Assembly: GCA_937905985.1 (NCBI GenBank)
Contig: CALCWC010000044.1
Coordinates: 18,888 to 82,887, forward strand
Direction of reading: 5' to 3'
DNA: 64,000 nucleotides
Origin: an uncultured Verrucomicrobiales bacterium
Lineage (GTDB): Bacteria; Verrucomicrobiota; Verrucomicrobiia; Verrucomicrobiales; Akkermansiaceae
In this document: positions 39,669-46,908 of the stretch, in pieces
How positions within the stretch are numbered: position 1 is the stretch's first letter
Layout of the letters: each line of letters opens with the position of its first letter
Translations under genes and position numbers: made by a program
The notes under the pieces: generated by a model
Seen by the model: only the letters and a program-made list of their open reading frames with translations
The model's database searches: none
Told to the model about the DNA's origin: nothing

Positions 39669-40483
39669 ACATTATCGCGATTAAGAACTTCGCCCGCCAT
39701 TTCCAGGATTATCGGGACGACTACATCCTCATCGGCGGCGCGGCGTGCCACCTCTGGTTCGCATCGCGTTCGCTGGATTTCCGGAGAACCGCGGATATGG
39801 ACTTGGTGCTGGTGATTCGCGCCCAATCGCGCCCGTTTGTCGAGCGGCTGGCGCAATTCCTCATGGAGTACCGCTACGAGGCGGAGGAATTGACACTCGA
39901 CGACGGCATCCGCAAGGTCCGCATGTACCGCTTCAACGCCGCGGCACCCAACGGCATGCCTCCACAAATCGAGCTTCTCGGACCGGACAACGACACCCTG
40001 CGCCATGCCGCAGAGCAGCACAAAATCCCCGTCAAGCTCGGCACGGAATACAGCGGGCTTTCCTGCATCATTCTGGACAACGCTTATTACGACTTCCTGC
40101 TCGCGGGAAGGAAATGGCTGGACGGTGTGCCGGTGGCCAATGAAAACGCATTGGTGGCTTTCAAGGTGAAAGCCTACCTGAACATCATGAGCCGGCACGC
40201 CGAGGGTATTCCCCACGGCTCCGACGGCAGCGTCAAAAACGCCAACAAGCACCGCAACGATGTCCTGCGTCTCCTGCTCATGGGGCAGGTGGAAGGCGCA
40301 CCCGTTCCCCAAGCCATCCGAGACGACATGGAAACCTTCGTTTCCTCCATCCTAGCGGATTCCCGCATCATTCAGAACCTGCTCCGTTCCCTCAACGCCT
40401 CCATCCCCGGCCTCGATTTGGATGAACCCGAACTCCGCCGGCAGCTGGATGCCTTGCTCACGTTGTTTCCAGTAATAGGGTGA
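39656..40483 (+). CDS. AbiEii-like nucleotidyltransferase toxin
   Basis: 275 residues from ATG 39656, overlapping the upstream gene. The nucleotidyltransferase signature is intact: DYILIGGAACHLW (GG..) followed by TADMDLVLVI (DxD metal ligands). AbiEii-type enzymes modify tRNA or other targets and act as type IV toxins in phage abortive infection. The rest is helical with a basic KVKAYLN region. Function as a toxin is inferred from family and gene order. Confidence 0.7.
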   Translation: MEPLNIIAIKNFARHFQDYRDDYILIGGAACHLWFASRSLDFRRTADMDLVLVIRAQSRPFVERLAQFLMEYRYEAEELTLDDGIRKVRMYRFNAAAPNGMPPQIELLGPDNDTLRHAAEQHKIPVKLGTEYSGLSCIILDNAYYDFLLAGRKWLDGVPVANENALVAFKVKAYLNIMSRHAEGIPHGSDGSVKNANKHRNDVLRLLLMGQVEGAPVPQAIRDDMETFVSSILADSRIIQNLLRSLNASIPGLDLDEPELRRQLDALLTLFPVIG

Positions 40484-40497
40484 CACTGGCGCACCGA

Positions 40498-40534
40498 GCA
40501 CCGCCGTCACCTTCCTCGTCGGCGCAGCCTTCCG
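40498..40534 (+). repeat. 37-bp direct repeat, right
   Basis: Second copy of the symporter 3' end; in frame it encodes STAVTFLVGAAFRSK and a stop at 40541-40546, an orphan gene tail. Confidence 0.85.
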
Positions 40535-40583
40535 CAGCAAGTAACGGGGAGTTTGCGTGTTGTCCACCCCGTGCGGGGTACCG

Positions 40584-41380
40584 TGGTTGGATGCGCACGC
40601 CCACACCGGGACCGCCCCGCCATGCGGCGGGGCTACGTGGTGGGATGGCGGGCGTGGTTGCCCCACGGGTTGAAACCCGTGGCTAGGTAACGCCCTGCGG
40701 GCGTACGCACCACCGTTCGGTGGTGCTAGGGTTTTTACGATTCTTGACTTCTCGATAGCTTGACATATAATCGGGTTATTATGGGACATACCTATTACAT
40801 TCATTATGGGCATCTCGTTTTTCATGTGGGGAGGGGCATTATCAACACCGCCGACCTACCGGATGTTCATGAACTATTGTTCTCGATTGCCAAGCGTCTC
40901 AAAGCGCGCGAGATTGTAGTTGGCGGAACGGACGACCATGTGCACATGTTGTTTGATCTCCCCCTTACGAAAGCTATCTCCCCCTTTGTTCGCGAGCTGA
41001 AAACCACGGCAACGCACACCCTGAAAGGGCGTTTCAACGGATACAGGGGCTTTTCATGGCAAACCGGGTTCGGCTATTTTTCGGTGAGCCGCTCGATGTA
41101 CCAAATTGTGGCCGACTATATTGCCACCCAACGGCAACACCACACCAAGGAGAGCGCCGGCCAAGAATTTGCCCGCCTGATTGACCTGAACGGCGCTCTG
41201 GTTTGCCCGCCGTTTCCCGCGCGAATTGATGCACCTTAGCACCACCGGAATGGTGGTGCGTACGCCCGCAGGGGCGTTACCTAGCCACGGGTGTCAACCC
41301 GTGGGGTAACCACCCATGCATACCCACCACGGAACACCGCCGAATGGCGGTGTGGTTCCGGTGTGGGCGTGCGCAACCCA
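40584..41380. mobile_element. REP/RAYT element with inverted arms
   Basis: The Y1 transposase gene sits between mirrored arrays of palindromes. Inner arms 40657-40728 and 41237-41310 are near-perfect inverses, each with CACGGGTT..AACCCGTG, GCCC..GGGC and GCACCACC..GGTGGTGC hairpins. Outer arms extend to 40584 and 41380 (GCGCACGCCCACACCGG and its inverse). This is the REPtron arrangement in which the transposase lies among its own substrate palindromes. The right arm ends 1 bp from the next island's direct repeat. Confidence 0.75.
40781..41239 (+). CDS. REP-associated tyrosine (Y1/HUH) transposase
   Basis: 152 residues from ATG 40781. IS200-type single-strand transposase: HUH motif in TDDHVHMLFDLPL, and YFSVSRSMYQIVADYIATQ carries the catalytic Tyr. 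The C-terminal QRQHHTKESAGQEF fits RAYT/TnpA proteins. The TAG stop is also the first base block of the right palindromic arm. TTGACA at 40760 and TATAAT-like TATAATCG nearby could form a promoter. Looks intact. Confidence 0.88.
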   Translation: MGHTYYIHYGHLVFHVGRGIINTADLPDVHELLFSIAKRLKAREIVVGGTDDHVHMLFDLPLTKAISPFVRELKTTATHTLKGRFNGYRGFSWQTGFGYFSVSRSMYQIVADYIATQRQHHTKESAGQEFARLIDLNGALVCPPFPARIDAP

Positions 41381-41381
41381 C

Positions 41382-41506
41382 TGCGTTCGTGTTGGCATTT
41401 TTCTTACCAAGGCGGGGTGGGTAGGATGGGTGCATGAGGTATGTGTTGTCAGCCGCGGTGCTATTGCTTGCGGGGTGTTCCGCGCCGCCGGAGGTGGCGG
41501 AGGATA
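41382..41506 (+). repeat. ~125-bp direct repeat, left end of 5.4-kb island
   Basis: Matches 46779-46908 almost base for base; the right copy has a 5-bp GGGGC-type insertion and a few substitutions. It covers the promoter region and first ~22 codons of a lipoprotein gene that is intact only at the right copy. Confidence 0.88.
41434..41506 (+). pseudogene. 5' fragment of the NlpC/P60 lipoprotein gene
   Basis: Encodes MRYVLSAAVLLLAGCSAPPE as the intact gene at 46836 does, then diverges at the repeat end. The frame stays open to 42195 but there it is only the reverse strand of abiEii. It retains the upstream promoter region, so it may drive transcription antisense to abiEii. Confidence 0.8.
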
Positions 41507-41529
41507 CCCCCGCCGCCTACCACGCAAAA

Positions 41530-42366
41530 CTACTGCGCGACAATCGCCATTTTCTCCGCAAGGGACAAAAAGTAGTCGGTGCTCCAGATATCCAGCTGGT
41601 CCGGCTGGTGGATGAAGGGGTAGACGTCCTCCTTCACCGCGCCGATGGGGACGGAGGCAATCTTTTGGCGCAATTGGAGGCGCAGGGTGTCTGGAGTGAG
41701 GTTTGCGGCATCCTGCACGCCGCCTTGGAGGGCGCGTTCCTTGAAGTGGCGGAAATCCAGCGGCACTCCGTGGCGTACGTACCACTCGAAATCATACCAG
41801 TCGCGCCCCTTGACGCGGTTTTTCCAAGCGCGGAACATGAGGGCGCTCAACTTGCCGGCAAAGAGGCTCGGCAGGGTGTAGCAGCGGGTGTAGAAGGAGC
41901 GGGGCTGCAGCAGAAGCAGGTGTTCCGTGTCGAAGTTGAGCGGCGGAGTGGTGTCCACCTCGATTTTGACGGTGATGTTGCGCCAGCGCTCCAGGCGCAG
42001 GTTGTATTGGGCGGTCTCGCTCTTCAGAAATGCGGAGCGGATGGCGGTTTGACGGGTTTTCTTCTTCTGCGAGATGGTCACGCTCTGCCCGAGCAGGGCG
42101 AATTCCTCCGTGATGGCGGGGAAGTAGGTTTCCAGGGAGAAGGTCTCATCCGGTGCCAGCAGGGAGAAGTCCAGGTCTTCCGAGAATCGCGGTAGGTTGT
42201 GGAAGATGCGCAGGCAGGTGCCGCCGTAGAAGGCGGCTTTCTCAAAGAACCCCGCGCGCGCCAGCCCGGCCAGCGCAATTTGCTGCATCACCTCGTGAAT
42301 GGCGTTCAGGCGGGCGTCTTCGCCGTTCGTCTCGTACGCCGCCAGCATTTCATCAAATACGTTCAT
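41530..42366 (-). CDS. abiEii: AbiEii nucleotidyltransferase toxin
   Basis: 278 residues from ATG 42366, overlapping abiEi by 14 bp. Type IV toxin of abortive-infection systems; AbiEii enzymes transfer nucleotides to cellular RNA. Motifs intact: FYGGTCLRIFHNL, RFSEDLDFSLL (the S-E-D-L-D nucleotidyltransferase site), KIEVDTTPPL and FAGKLSALMFRAW with a conserved Lys. Part of the island cargo, unrelated in sequence to the 39656 protein apart from the catalytic core. Confidence 0.85.
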   Translation of the reverse strand: MNVFDEMLAAYETNGEDARLNAIHEVMQQIALAGLARAGFFEKAAFYGGTCLRIFHNLPRFSEDLDFSLLAPDETFSLETYFPAITEEFALLGQSVTISQKKKTRQTAIRSAFLKSETAQYNLRLERWRNITVKIEVDTTPPLNFDTEHLLLLQPRSFYTRCYTLPSLFAGKLSALMFRAWKNRVKGRDWYDFEWYVRHGVPLDFRHFKERALQGGVQDAANLTPDTLRLQLRQKIASVPIGAVKEDVYPFIHQPDQLDIWSTDYFLSLAEKMAIVAQ

Positions 42367-42988
42367 GGTTGATTGTCCTTTCCAACAGTTGAAGCTCGCG
42401 CCGCTTCTTGTTCGCGGCCTCCGCGCAGCCGTGCGCCACCGCCGCATCCAGCGAGCGCACGTCCGCTTCCTCCATGCGCAGGGATTCGTACAGGTATTCC
42501 CGCACCGCGCCCTCCGATTGCAGCCGAAGGCCAGGAGAGGCCAGCATCAAGTCGCACAGCGCCTTGGTGGGTGTGGCAACCAGATAGTAGTGACCATCCG
42601 CGTCCCTTGCCCGCGTGACACCCACGTTGAAGTAGTCGCGCGGCACCTGGATGTAGCGGTAGCTGCCCGTGGCGTTGGTAATCACCCGGCTGCGCCCCAG
42701 GCATGCCGACTTCACTGTGTACACCCGCTCCGGTATCATTCCCGCCAGCGACAGGGCAGACTCGTATGAGACGTACGAAAACACCAGATGGTTGGCTATC
42801 AGGTGGCGGGAGTACGCATGCGCCGCATCCGTGCACAGGTACAGCCCGCGCCGCAGCGGTACCACCTCCCCGCGCCGCTCCAGCAGCTTCAGCCGCCCGT
42901 GCGGCGACTTGTAGCGCGCCAGCGCCGTCTTGAGCACATCATAGCTCACAGGCACTCCGCCAAATCGGCTGTATAGGCTAGCGGTCAT
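42353..42988 (-). CDS. abiEi: AbiEi antitoxin/autorepressor
   Basis: 211 residues from ATG 42988. Winged helix at the N-terminus (YDVLKTALARYKSPHGRLKL then LERRGEVVPLRRGLYLC) and an AbiEi C-terminal domain beginning FSYVSYESALSLAGMIPERV. AbiEi neutralises AbiEii without direct contact and represses the operon. Repeated TTTGCTAAA-like motifs lie upstream near 43041-43064. Confidence 0.82.
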   Translation of the reverse strand: MTASLYSRFGGVPVSYDVLKTALARYKSPHGRLKLLERRGEVVPLRRGLYLCTDAAHAYSRHLIANHLVFSYVSYESALSLAGMIPERVYTVKSACLGRSRVITNATGSYRYIQVPRDYFNVGVTRARDADGHYYLVATPTKALCDLMLASPGLRLQSEGAVREYLYESLRMEEADVRSLDAAVAHGCAEAANKKRRELQLLERTINHERI

Positions 42989-42999
42989 TAGCAAGGCCA

Positions 43000-43064
43000 G
43001 ATTTAGCGGATTTTGATAGGAAAGTCAATAAAAAAGTGATTTTCTTGCTAAAATTTGCTAAATG
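43000..43064 (-). promoter_or_regulatory. abiE promoter and tandem operator
   Basis: On the minus strand: TTGACT (43028-43023), 17-bp spacer, TAAATC (43005-43000). Upstream are two near-tandem TTGCTAAA-type repeats (43041-43064, read on plus), a likely AbiEi-binding site. Confidence 0.5.
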
Positions 43065-43167
43065 ACCTAGAACGCACATGTGTTCCGCACAAAACAACAC
43101 CCAGCAACTAGGCGGCGTGTCGTATACGCGCAATGAGATGATTGGGCTCGGAGCTGGCAAATGGAGG

Positions 43168-44613
43168 CTATTCTCTTAACTCCCCGCGTAGGAGCTTGCC
43201 AGAACTCGTGCGAGGTAGAGGCTCTGTTCTATAGCTGAACATCCTCGGAATTTTGTACGTTTCTAAATGTCGGCGTAGAAACATCGTCAGAGCATCGTCA
43301 GATGGCTTTTGTACACCTTCTTCCAACACAATCCATGCTCTTACCACCTCTCCCAATATGCCGGCTGGATCCTGCGCCGCAACACATGCACACTCTTTAA
43401 CGCCAGGATATCTCATCAAAACAGTGTCGACTTCGTCTGGCGAGACCTTTTTCCCGCCAACATTGATGAGCTCCTTTAAGCGGCCGGTAAGATGGACATA
43501 CCCTTCGGTGTCAATATACCCTTGGTCTCCTGTACGGAAATATTCTCCGAAGAAACATTCCGCGTTGGGTTTGTTCAGATATCCAGGTGTAACATGCTCG
43601 CCGCCAATGCACACTTCACCCAATTCGCCGATGCGCTGACGACTCCCGTTTTCTCCGCATATAATGATTTTCGTGTTGGGGGATGCCTTGCCCACAGTAT
43701 CCAAGTGTTTTTCTTCGGAGTGGAATTCGATAAAGGTGGAACGCGAAGCTTCTGTGAGACCGTAATGCATGCACAGGCGTGTGCGTGGGAAAAGTTGCAT
43801 CAAACGCCGTTTTTCCTCTATGGGTAATGAAGCGCTCCCGAATTCAATGTAATGTAGCCTCCTGCCGGCGATGGCAAGCTTCGCCTCGCATAAATGCTTG
43901 AGATACATCCATGCCGCCGGGACCATGGCAAACCCCGTGATGTTGTCGCGCTGCAATAGCTTTAGCACCTTCCTCTCATTGCCGAAGTTCGGGATAAGCA
44001 CGGCTGTGCCGCCTGCTAAAAACTGGCAGCGTAGACGCCCCAATCCAAAAGAGTGGCAAAGGGGCAGGGCCAGCAGTTCCCGGTCCTTATCTGTATTCCC
44101 GATAAACGTGTTGATGTTGTTTGCGGATGCCGCAAGATTGCCGTTTGACAATGGCACGCATTTCGGTCGTCCTGTTGTGCCTGTCGTAAACATATAGTCG
44201 GCAACCCTGTCGGGTTTTGGAAAAGCGATTTCTTGCACCTCATGCGAGATGCCAAGCTCCCAATCCATGACAGGCAATGCAGGACACTGATCCACTTGAA
44301 GGGCCAGTGAACAAGTGGGCGGTAGCACTCCCACAACGGCCCCTAAGGCGGCCTCAGATATTTTGGGGTCGATCAATAAATTCGCCACCCCAGCCATATG
44401 TGCCCCAAAGTAGTGGAAAACGAATTCCACGCGCTTTTCTGCAGGCAGCAGCAACACGCCGCCCTCATACGGTGAGAGTGCCGCCGCAGCGCTTTTTATG
44501 CCTCTCCACAGCTCAGAGTACGATAACGACAAATCACCCACAACGAGAGCTTCCTTTTCAGGTTGCTTCTCTGCGTGGTCTGCTATCGCCTGTTCAATTC
44601 CGAGTGTTTTCAT
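43168..44613 (-). CDS. AMP-dependent acyl/aminoacyl-ACP ligase
   Basis: 481 residues. ANL adenylating enzyme: P-loop FTTGTTGRPKCVPLSNGN, MHYGLTEASRSTF, FRTGDQGYIDTEGYVHLTGR and the C-terminal catalytic Lys in PRTSSGKLLRGEL. Activates a carboxylic or amino acid with ATP and most likely loads it on the carrier protein encoded next to it (stop/start overlap by 1 bp). Shorter than typical acyl-CoA synthetases, similar in size to carrier-protein ligases such as DltA. Acyl substrate unknown. Confidence 0.8.
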   Translation of the reverse strand: MKTLGIEQAIADHAEKQPEKEALVVGDLSLSYSELWRGIKSAAAALSPYEGGVLLLPAEKRVEFVFHYFGAHMAGVANLLIDPKISEAALGAVVGVLPPTCSLALQVDQCPALPVMDWELGISHEVQEIAFPKPDRVADYMFTTGTTGRPKCVPLSNGNLAASANNINTFIGNTDKDRELLALPLCHSFGLGRLRCQFLAGGTAVLIPNFGNERKVLKLLQRDNITGFAMVPAAWMYLKHLCEAKLAIAGRRLHYIEFGSASLPIEEKRRLMQLFPRTRLCMHYGLTEASRSTFIEFHSEEKHLDTVGKASPNTKIIICGENGSRQRIGELGEVCIGGEHVTPGYLNKPNAECFFGEYFRTGDQGYIDTEGYVHLTGRLKELINVGGKKVSPDEVDTVLMRYPGVKECACVAAQDPAGILGEVVRAWIVLEEGVQKPSDDALTMFLRRHLETYKIPRMFSYRTEPLPRTSSGKLLRGELRE

Positions 44614-44831
44614 TATTGGCTAATGCGGTGGTACAAGTCCCGCCACGTGTCTATCTCTCCAAACACCTCTGGAGTCAGACTGTAGTTATACCGATCATAC
44701 ATGAGGGTGACGAGTGCCAGGAACATCATGGAATCCCACTCGTCGTAGTCCCGGAAATCGTCATCGAGACCTATGCCGGACTCCAATTCCAACGCCTCCG
44801 TCAGCATTGCCAAAAATTCTTCTTCTTTCAT
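44613..44831 (-). CDS. Acyl carrier protein
   Basis: 72 residues. The phosphopantetheine site is DYDEWDSMMFLAL (Ser in WDSM). Four-helix ACP size. Sandwiched between an acyltransferase and the adenylating enzyme, so it is a dedicated carrier for this cassette, not the fatty acid synthase ACP. Confidence 0.85.
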   Translation of the reverse strand: MKEEEFLAMLTEALELESGIGLDDDFRDYDEWDSMMFLALVTLMYDRYNYSLTPEVFGEIDTWRDLYHRISQ

Positions 44832-44871
44832 AAGTGTGCCTTGTTTCTTGTGCTTGATATCCGACTATTGC

Positions 44872-45492
44872 TCATTCTGCAGCAGTTTGCCTTTTACTTG
44901 GACCTCCTAGGATTTTGGGCAATGGTTCACTCACTGCGGGATTGCCGTATGCCCTGTGCCCAGCAGGTATATCACGAGTGACGACGCTGCCCGCAGCCAC
45001 GACACAATTGTCGCCTATCGTGACGCCACTCAGGATTATGCAATCCGTGCCTATAAAGCATTTTTTCCCTATTCGTATTGGCCTGCCACTACGCACATGC
45101 CTCACGCGCCATCCGGTTTCCTCGGAGTAGTGATGTCCTTCCGAATCGAATAGAATCGTATTGGGACCTATGATGCTGTATTCTCCCACTTGAATTTTGC
45201 TGCAGCATACAATTTGGCAACCGCTCACGCCAACATGGTCTCCTAATATGATCTCGGCAGCGGGCGTGAGTGTTTCCATCATTACATTGTGTTTGATTAA
45301 TGGATTGTGCCGCACGCGTGAAATCAGGGTGACATCACATCCCAATTGGATGTGGGAACCCTTCTCCATCCTTACATACGCTTTCCCATCTATGAAACAT
45401 TTCGCGCCACACTGAACCCCTTTCCATTTCAACGGAAGCAAGTGTACCAAGGAGAATATCCTCCATACTACGATTTTCAATTGAACCAACAT
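44872..45492 (-). CDS. Left-handed beta-helix (hexapeptide) acyltransferase
   Basis: 206 residues. Hexapeptide repeats ([IV]G-type: IIGPNTILFDSEGHHYSEET then RPIRIGKKCFIGTDCIILSG and VTIGDNCVVAAGSVVTRDIP) form a left-handed beta-helix of the WcaF/maltose acetyltransferase group; catalytic His probably in SEGHHYSE. First gene of the acyl cassette, 70 nt from the inverted repeat. It likely transfers the ACP-bound group to a sugar amine or hydroxyl of a surface glycan precursor (inferred). Confidence 0.8.
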   Translation of the reverse strand: MLVQLKIVVWRIFSLVHLLPLKWKGVQCGAKCFIDGKAYVRMEKGSHIQLGCDVTLISRVRHNPLIKHNVMMETLTPAAEIILGDHVGVSGCQIVCCSKIQVGEYSIIGPNTILFDSEGHHYSEETGWRVRHVRSGRPIRIGKKCFIGTDCIILSGVTIGDNCVVAAGSVVTRDIPAGHRAYGNPAVSEPLPKILGGPSKRQTAAE

Positions 45493-45551
45493 GCTTGTAC
45501 CTTTCTGTTCAACAACGGGTAAAGCCCAACGTGAGCTTCCCGCTCTCCCTT

Positions 45552-45557
45552 ATTCTA
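45552..45557 (-). promoter_or_regulatory. Fixed -10 box (TAGAAT) of switchable promoter, locus B
   Basis: Read toward the acyl cassette it is TAGAAT, outside the invertible segment, 60 nt from the first ATG. Now preceded at 16 bp by TCTCAT; inversion would supply TTGACT. Confidence 0.5.
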
Positions 45558-45561
45558 CCCT

Positions 45562-45736
45562 TTCGATATGGGTATGAGACACCCGCCAATTGGCGTGGCT
45601 TCAAATGTTATCGCGTGCTACACCATCTGCCGAACAGCCCTATCACGCCTTAGCTGCCCACATGCGGTAGCCTTATGCGGCATACTGCTGAGCCATTGAA
45701 GATTTTTGAAAAAACTGCTTGACTACCCATATCGAA
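45562..45736. promoter_or_regulatory. Predicted invertible promoter element, locus B (currently OFF)
   Basis: Inverted repeats TTCGATATGGGTA (45562-45574) and TACCCATATCGAA (45724-45736) enclose 149 bp. TTGAC at 45719-45723 abuts the right repeat. An A/T tract, GATTTTTGAAAAAAC, lies just upstream of it, like an UP element. As drawn the -35 faces recombinase 1, where the 16-bp-spaced hexamer is TAAGTC, a poor -10. Flipped, it would read TTGACT, 16 bp, TAGAAT toward the acyl cassette. Confidence 0.7.
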
Positions 45737-45746
45737 TACGTAAGTC

Positions 45747-46757
45747 ATGAATACGATAGAAGATAGGAAGATGGCAGCTCTGGAAGTGCTGAAATCAACA
45801 GGCATAGATGTGCTGGAGGCTGCATTGGTGGCGAAAGAGGCTTTAGAGTGCGGGCGGGGACGGGTTAGGCGGGCGCGGGAGTGTGTGCGGCTGGGTGCGG
45901 AGGAGATGCGGAAGCGTGAGAGGACGGTGACGTTTGCCAAGGCCGTGGAAACGGCGCTGGAGGATAGGAAGCGGAAGGGACTACGGGCGCGGTCGATTGT
46001 GGATTTCAGGTATCTATGCAAGAGGATGATGGCGCGGAATCCCGGGTTGGCGGAGCGGCGGGTGAGGAGTGTTACGTCGGGGGATTGTCGGCGGTATCTG
46101 GAAACGGCGTTCGGCGGTAGCGCGGCGCAGTACAGGAAGGCGCGGGCGATATTGAGCGGGGTGTTTTCCACGGCGATACGGCACGATTGGTGCGACACCA
46201 ACCCGGTGGCGCGGGTGGAGGTGCCGGATGTGGTGGAGAAGCCGATAGAGCCGCTGACGATTGAGGAAGTGGAGCGTCTGGAAGCGGCGGCGCAGCTGCC
46301 GGAACACGAAGACATGCAGCTGTCATTGCATCTGATGCTGTACTGCGGCATACGCCCCACGGAGGTGAGCCGGATTGATCCCGAACGCGACATCGACTGG
46401 GAACACGCGCAGGTGTTGGTGCGTCCCACCACCAGCAAGACAGGCGGCGGGCGCGTGGTGCCGCTACGCAAGGCGGATGCCATCACCGTGCGCACCATCC
46501 CGCACCGCTGGAAGGAACGCTGGCGTGCATTGAGGCGCAAGGCTGGTTGGGCTCAAAGTCGTCGATGGCAACCAGATGTTTGCCGGCACACCTTTGCCAC
46601 ATACCACGCCGCGCGTTTCCGCAACTTCCCCGCATTGCAGATGGAGATGGGACACCGGGATTCAAGCCTGCTGCGTACGCGCTATGTGTATGCGGGGAAA
46701 ATAAACGAAGCAGCCGCGCTACGATACTTTGGAAGCTCCCAGGCAAATCTCAAATGA
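45747..46757 (+). CDS. Tyrosine recombinase 1 (candidate invertase/integrase)
   Basis: 336 residues. Long N-terminal helix, core-binding domain (TFAKAVETALEDRKRKGL), then catalytic domain: Arg in LYCGIRPTEVSRI, Lys in TTSKTGGGRVVPL, CRHTFATYH, and the nucleophile Tyr in SSLLRTRYVYAG. The usual HxxR His is replaced by Asp (PDVCR). Nearly identical over long stretches to the recombinase at 62160. Starts 10 bp after a predicted inversion site and ends 21 bp from the island's right direct repeat. Confidence 0.9.
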   Translation: MNTIEDRKMAALEVLKSTGIDVLEAALVAKEALECGRGRVRRARECVRLGAEEMRKRERTVTFAKAVETALEDRKRKGLRARSIVDFRYLCKRMMARNPGLAERRVRSVTSGDCRRYLETAFGGSAAQYRKARAILSGVFSTAIRHDWCDTNPVARVEVPDVVEKPIEPLTIEEVERLEAAAQLPEHEDMQLSLHLMLYCGIRPTEVSRIDPERDIDWEHAQVLVRPTTSKTGGGRVVPLRKADAITVRTIPHRWKERWRALRRKAGWAQSRRWQPDVCRHTFATYHAARFRNFPALQMEMGHRDSSLLRTRYVYAGKINEAAALRYFGSSQANLK

Positions 46758-46778
46758 CGGCAAGGATCTGCACATGAG

Positions 46779-46908
46779 TGCGTTCGTGTTGGCATTTTTC
46801 TTGCCAAGGCGGGGCGGGGTGGGTAGGATGGGTGCATGAGGTATGTGTTGTCAGCCGCGGTGCTATTGCTGGCGGGGTGTTCCGCGCCGCCGGAGGTGGC
46901 GGTGGATA
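46779..46908 (+). repeat. ~130-bp direct repeat, right end of 5.4-kb island
   Basis: Partner of 41382-41506. Here it is continuous with the intact lipoprotein gene, which suggests this is the original target. Confidence 0.88.

Larger units (their letters stand above)
38528..40534. mobile_element. ~2-kb toxin-antitoxin island in symporter 3' end
   Basis: Bounded by 37-bp perfect direct repeats. The only genes inside are the two-gene nucleotidyltransferase toxin/antitoxin-like pair at 38715-40483. No recombinase is inside, so it is either non-autonomous or the remnant of a larger element. Confidence 0.65.
41382..46908. mobile_element. 5.4-kb integrative island: AbiE, acyl cassette, recombinase
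   Basis: Flanked by ~125-bp direct repeats derived from a lipoprotein gene 5' end. Carries abiEii/abiEi (minus), an acyl ligase-ACP-acyltransferase operon (minus), a predicted invertible promoter and a tyrosine recombinase gene (plus) that ends 21 bp from the right repeat. The layout fits site-specific integration with an addiction module and a phase-variable cargo. Confidence 0.75.

Noticed and set aside
41434..42195. 253-codon lipoprotein-like frame
   Set aside because: Only the first ~24 codons match the real lipoprotein gene; the rest is the reverse strand of abiEii. Treated as a pseudogene fragment.
44236..44248. ACCTCATGC inside the acyl ligase gene as another attachment core
   Set aside because: Nine-base matches are expected by chance in 64 kb, and nothing around it is repeated.
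45719..45752. TTGACTACCCAT read as a promoter for recombinase 1
   Set aside because: At 16-17 bp downstream there is only TAAGTC or AAGTCA, and the corresponding hexamers at the other two loci are equally poor, so a functional promoter toward the recombinase is not supported.
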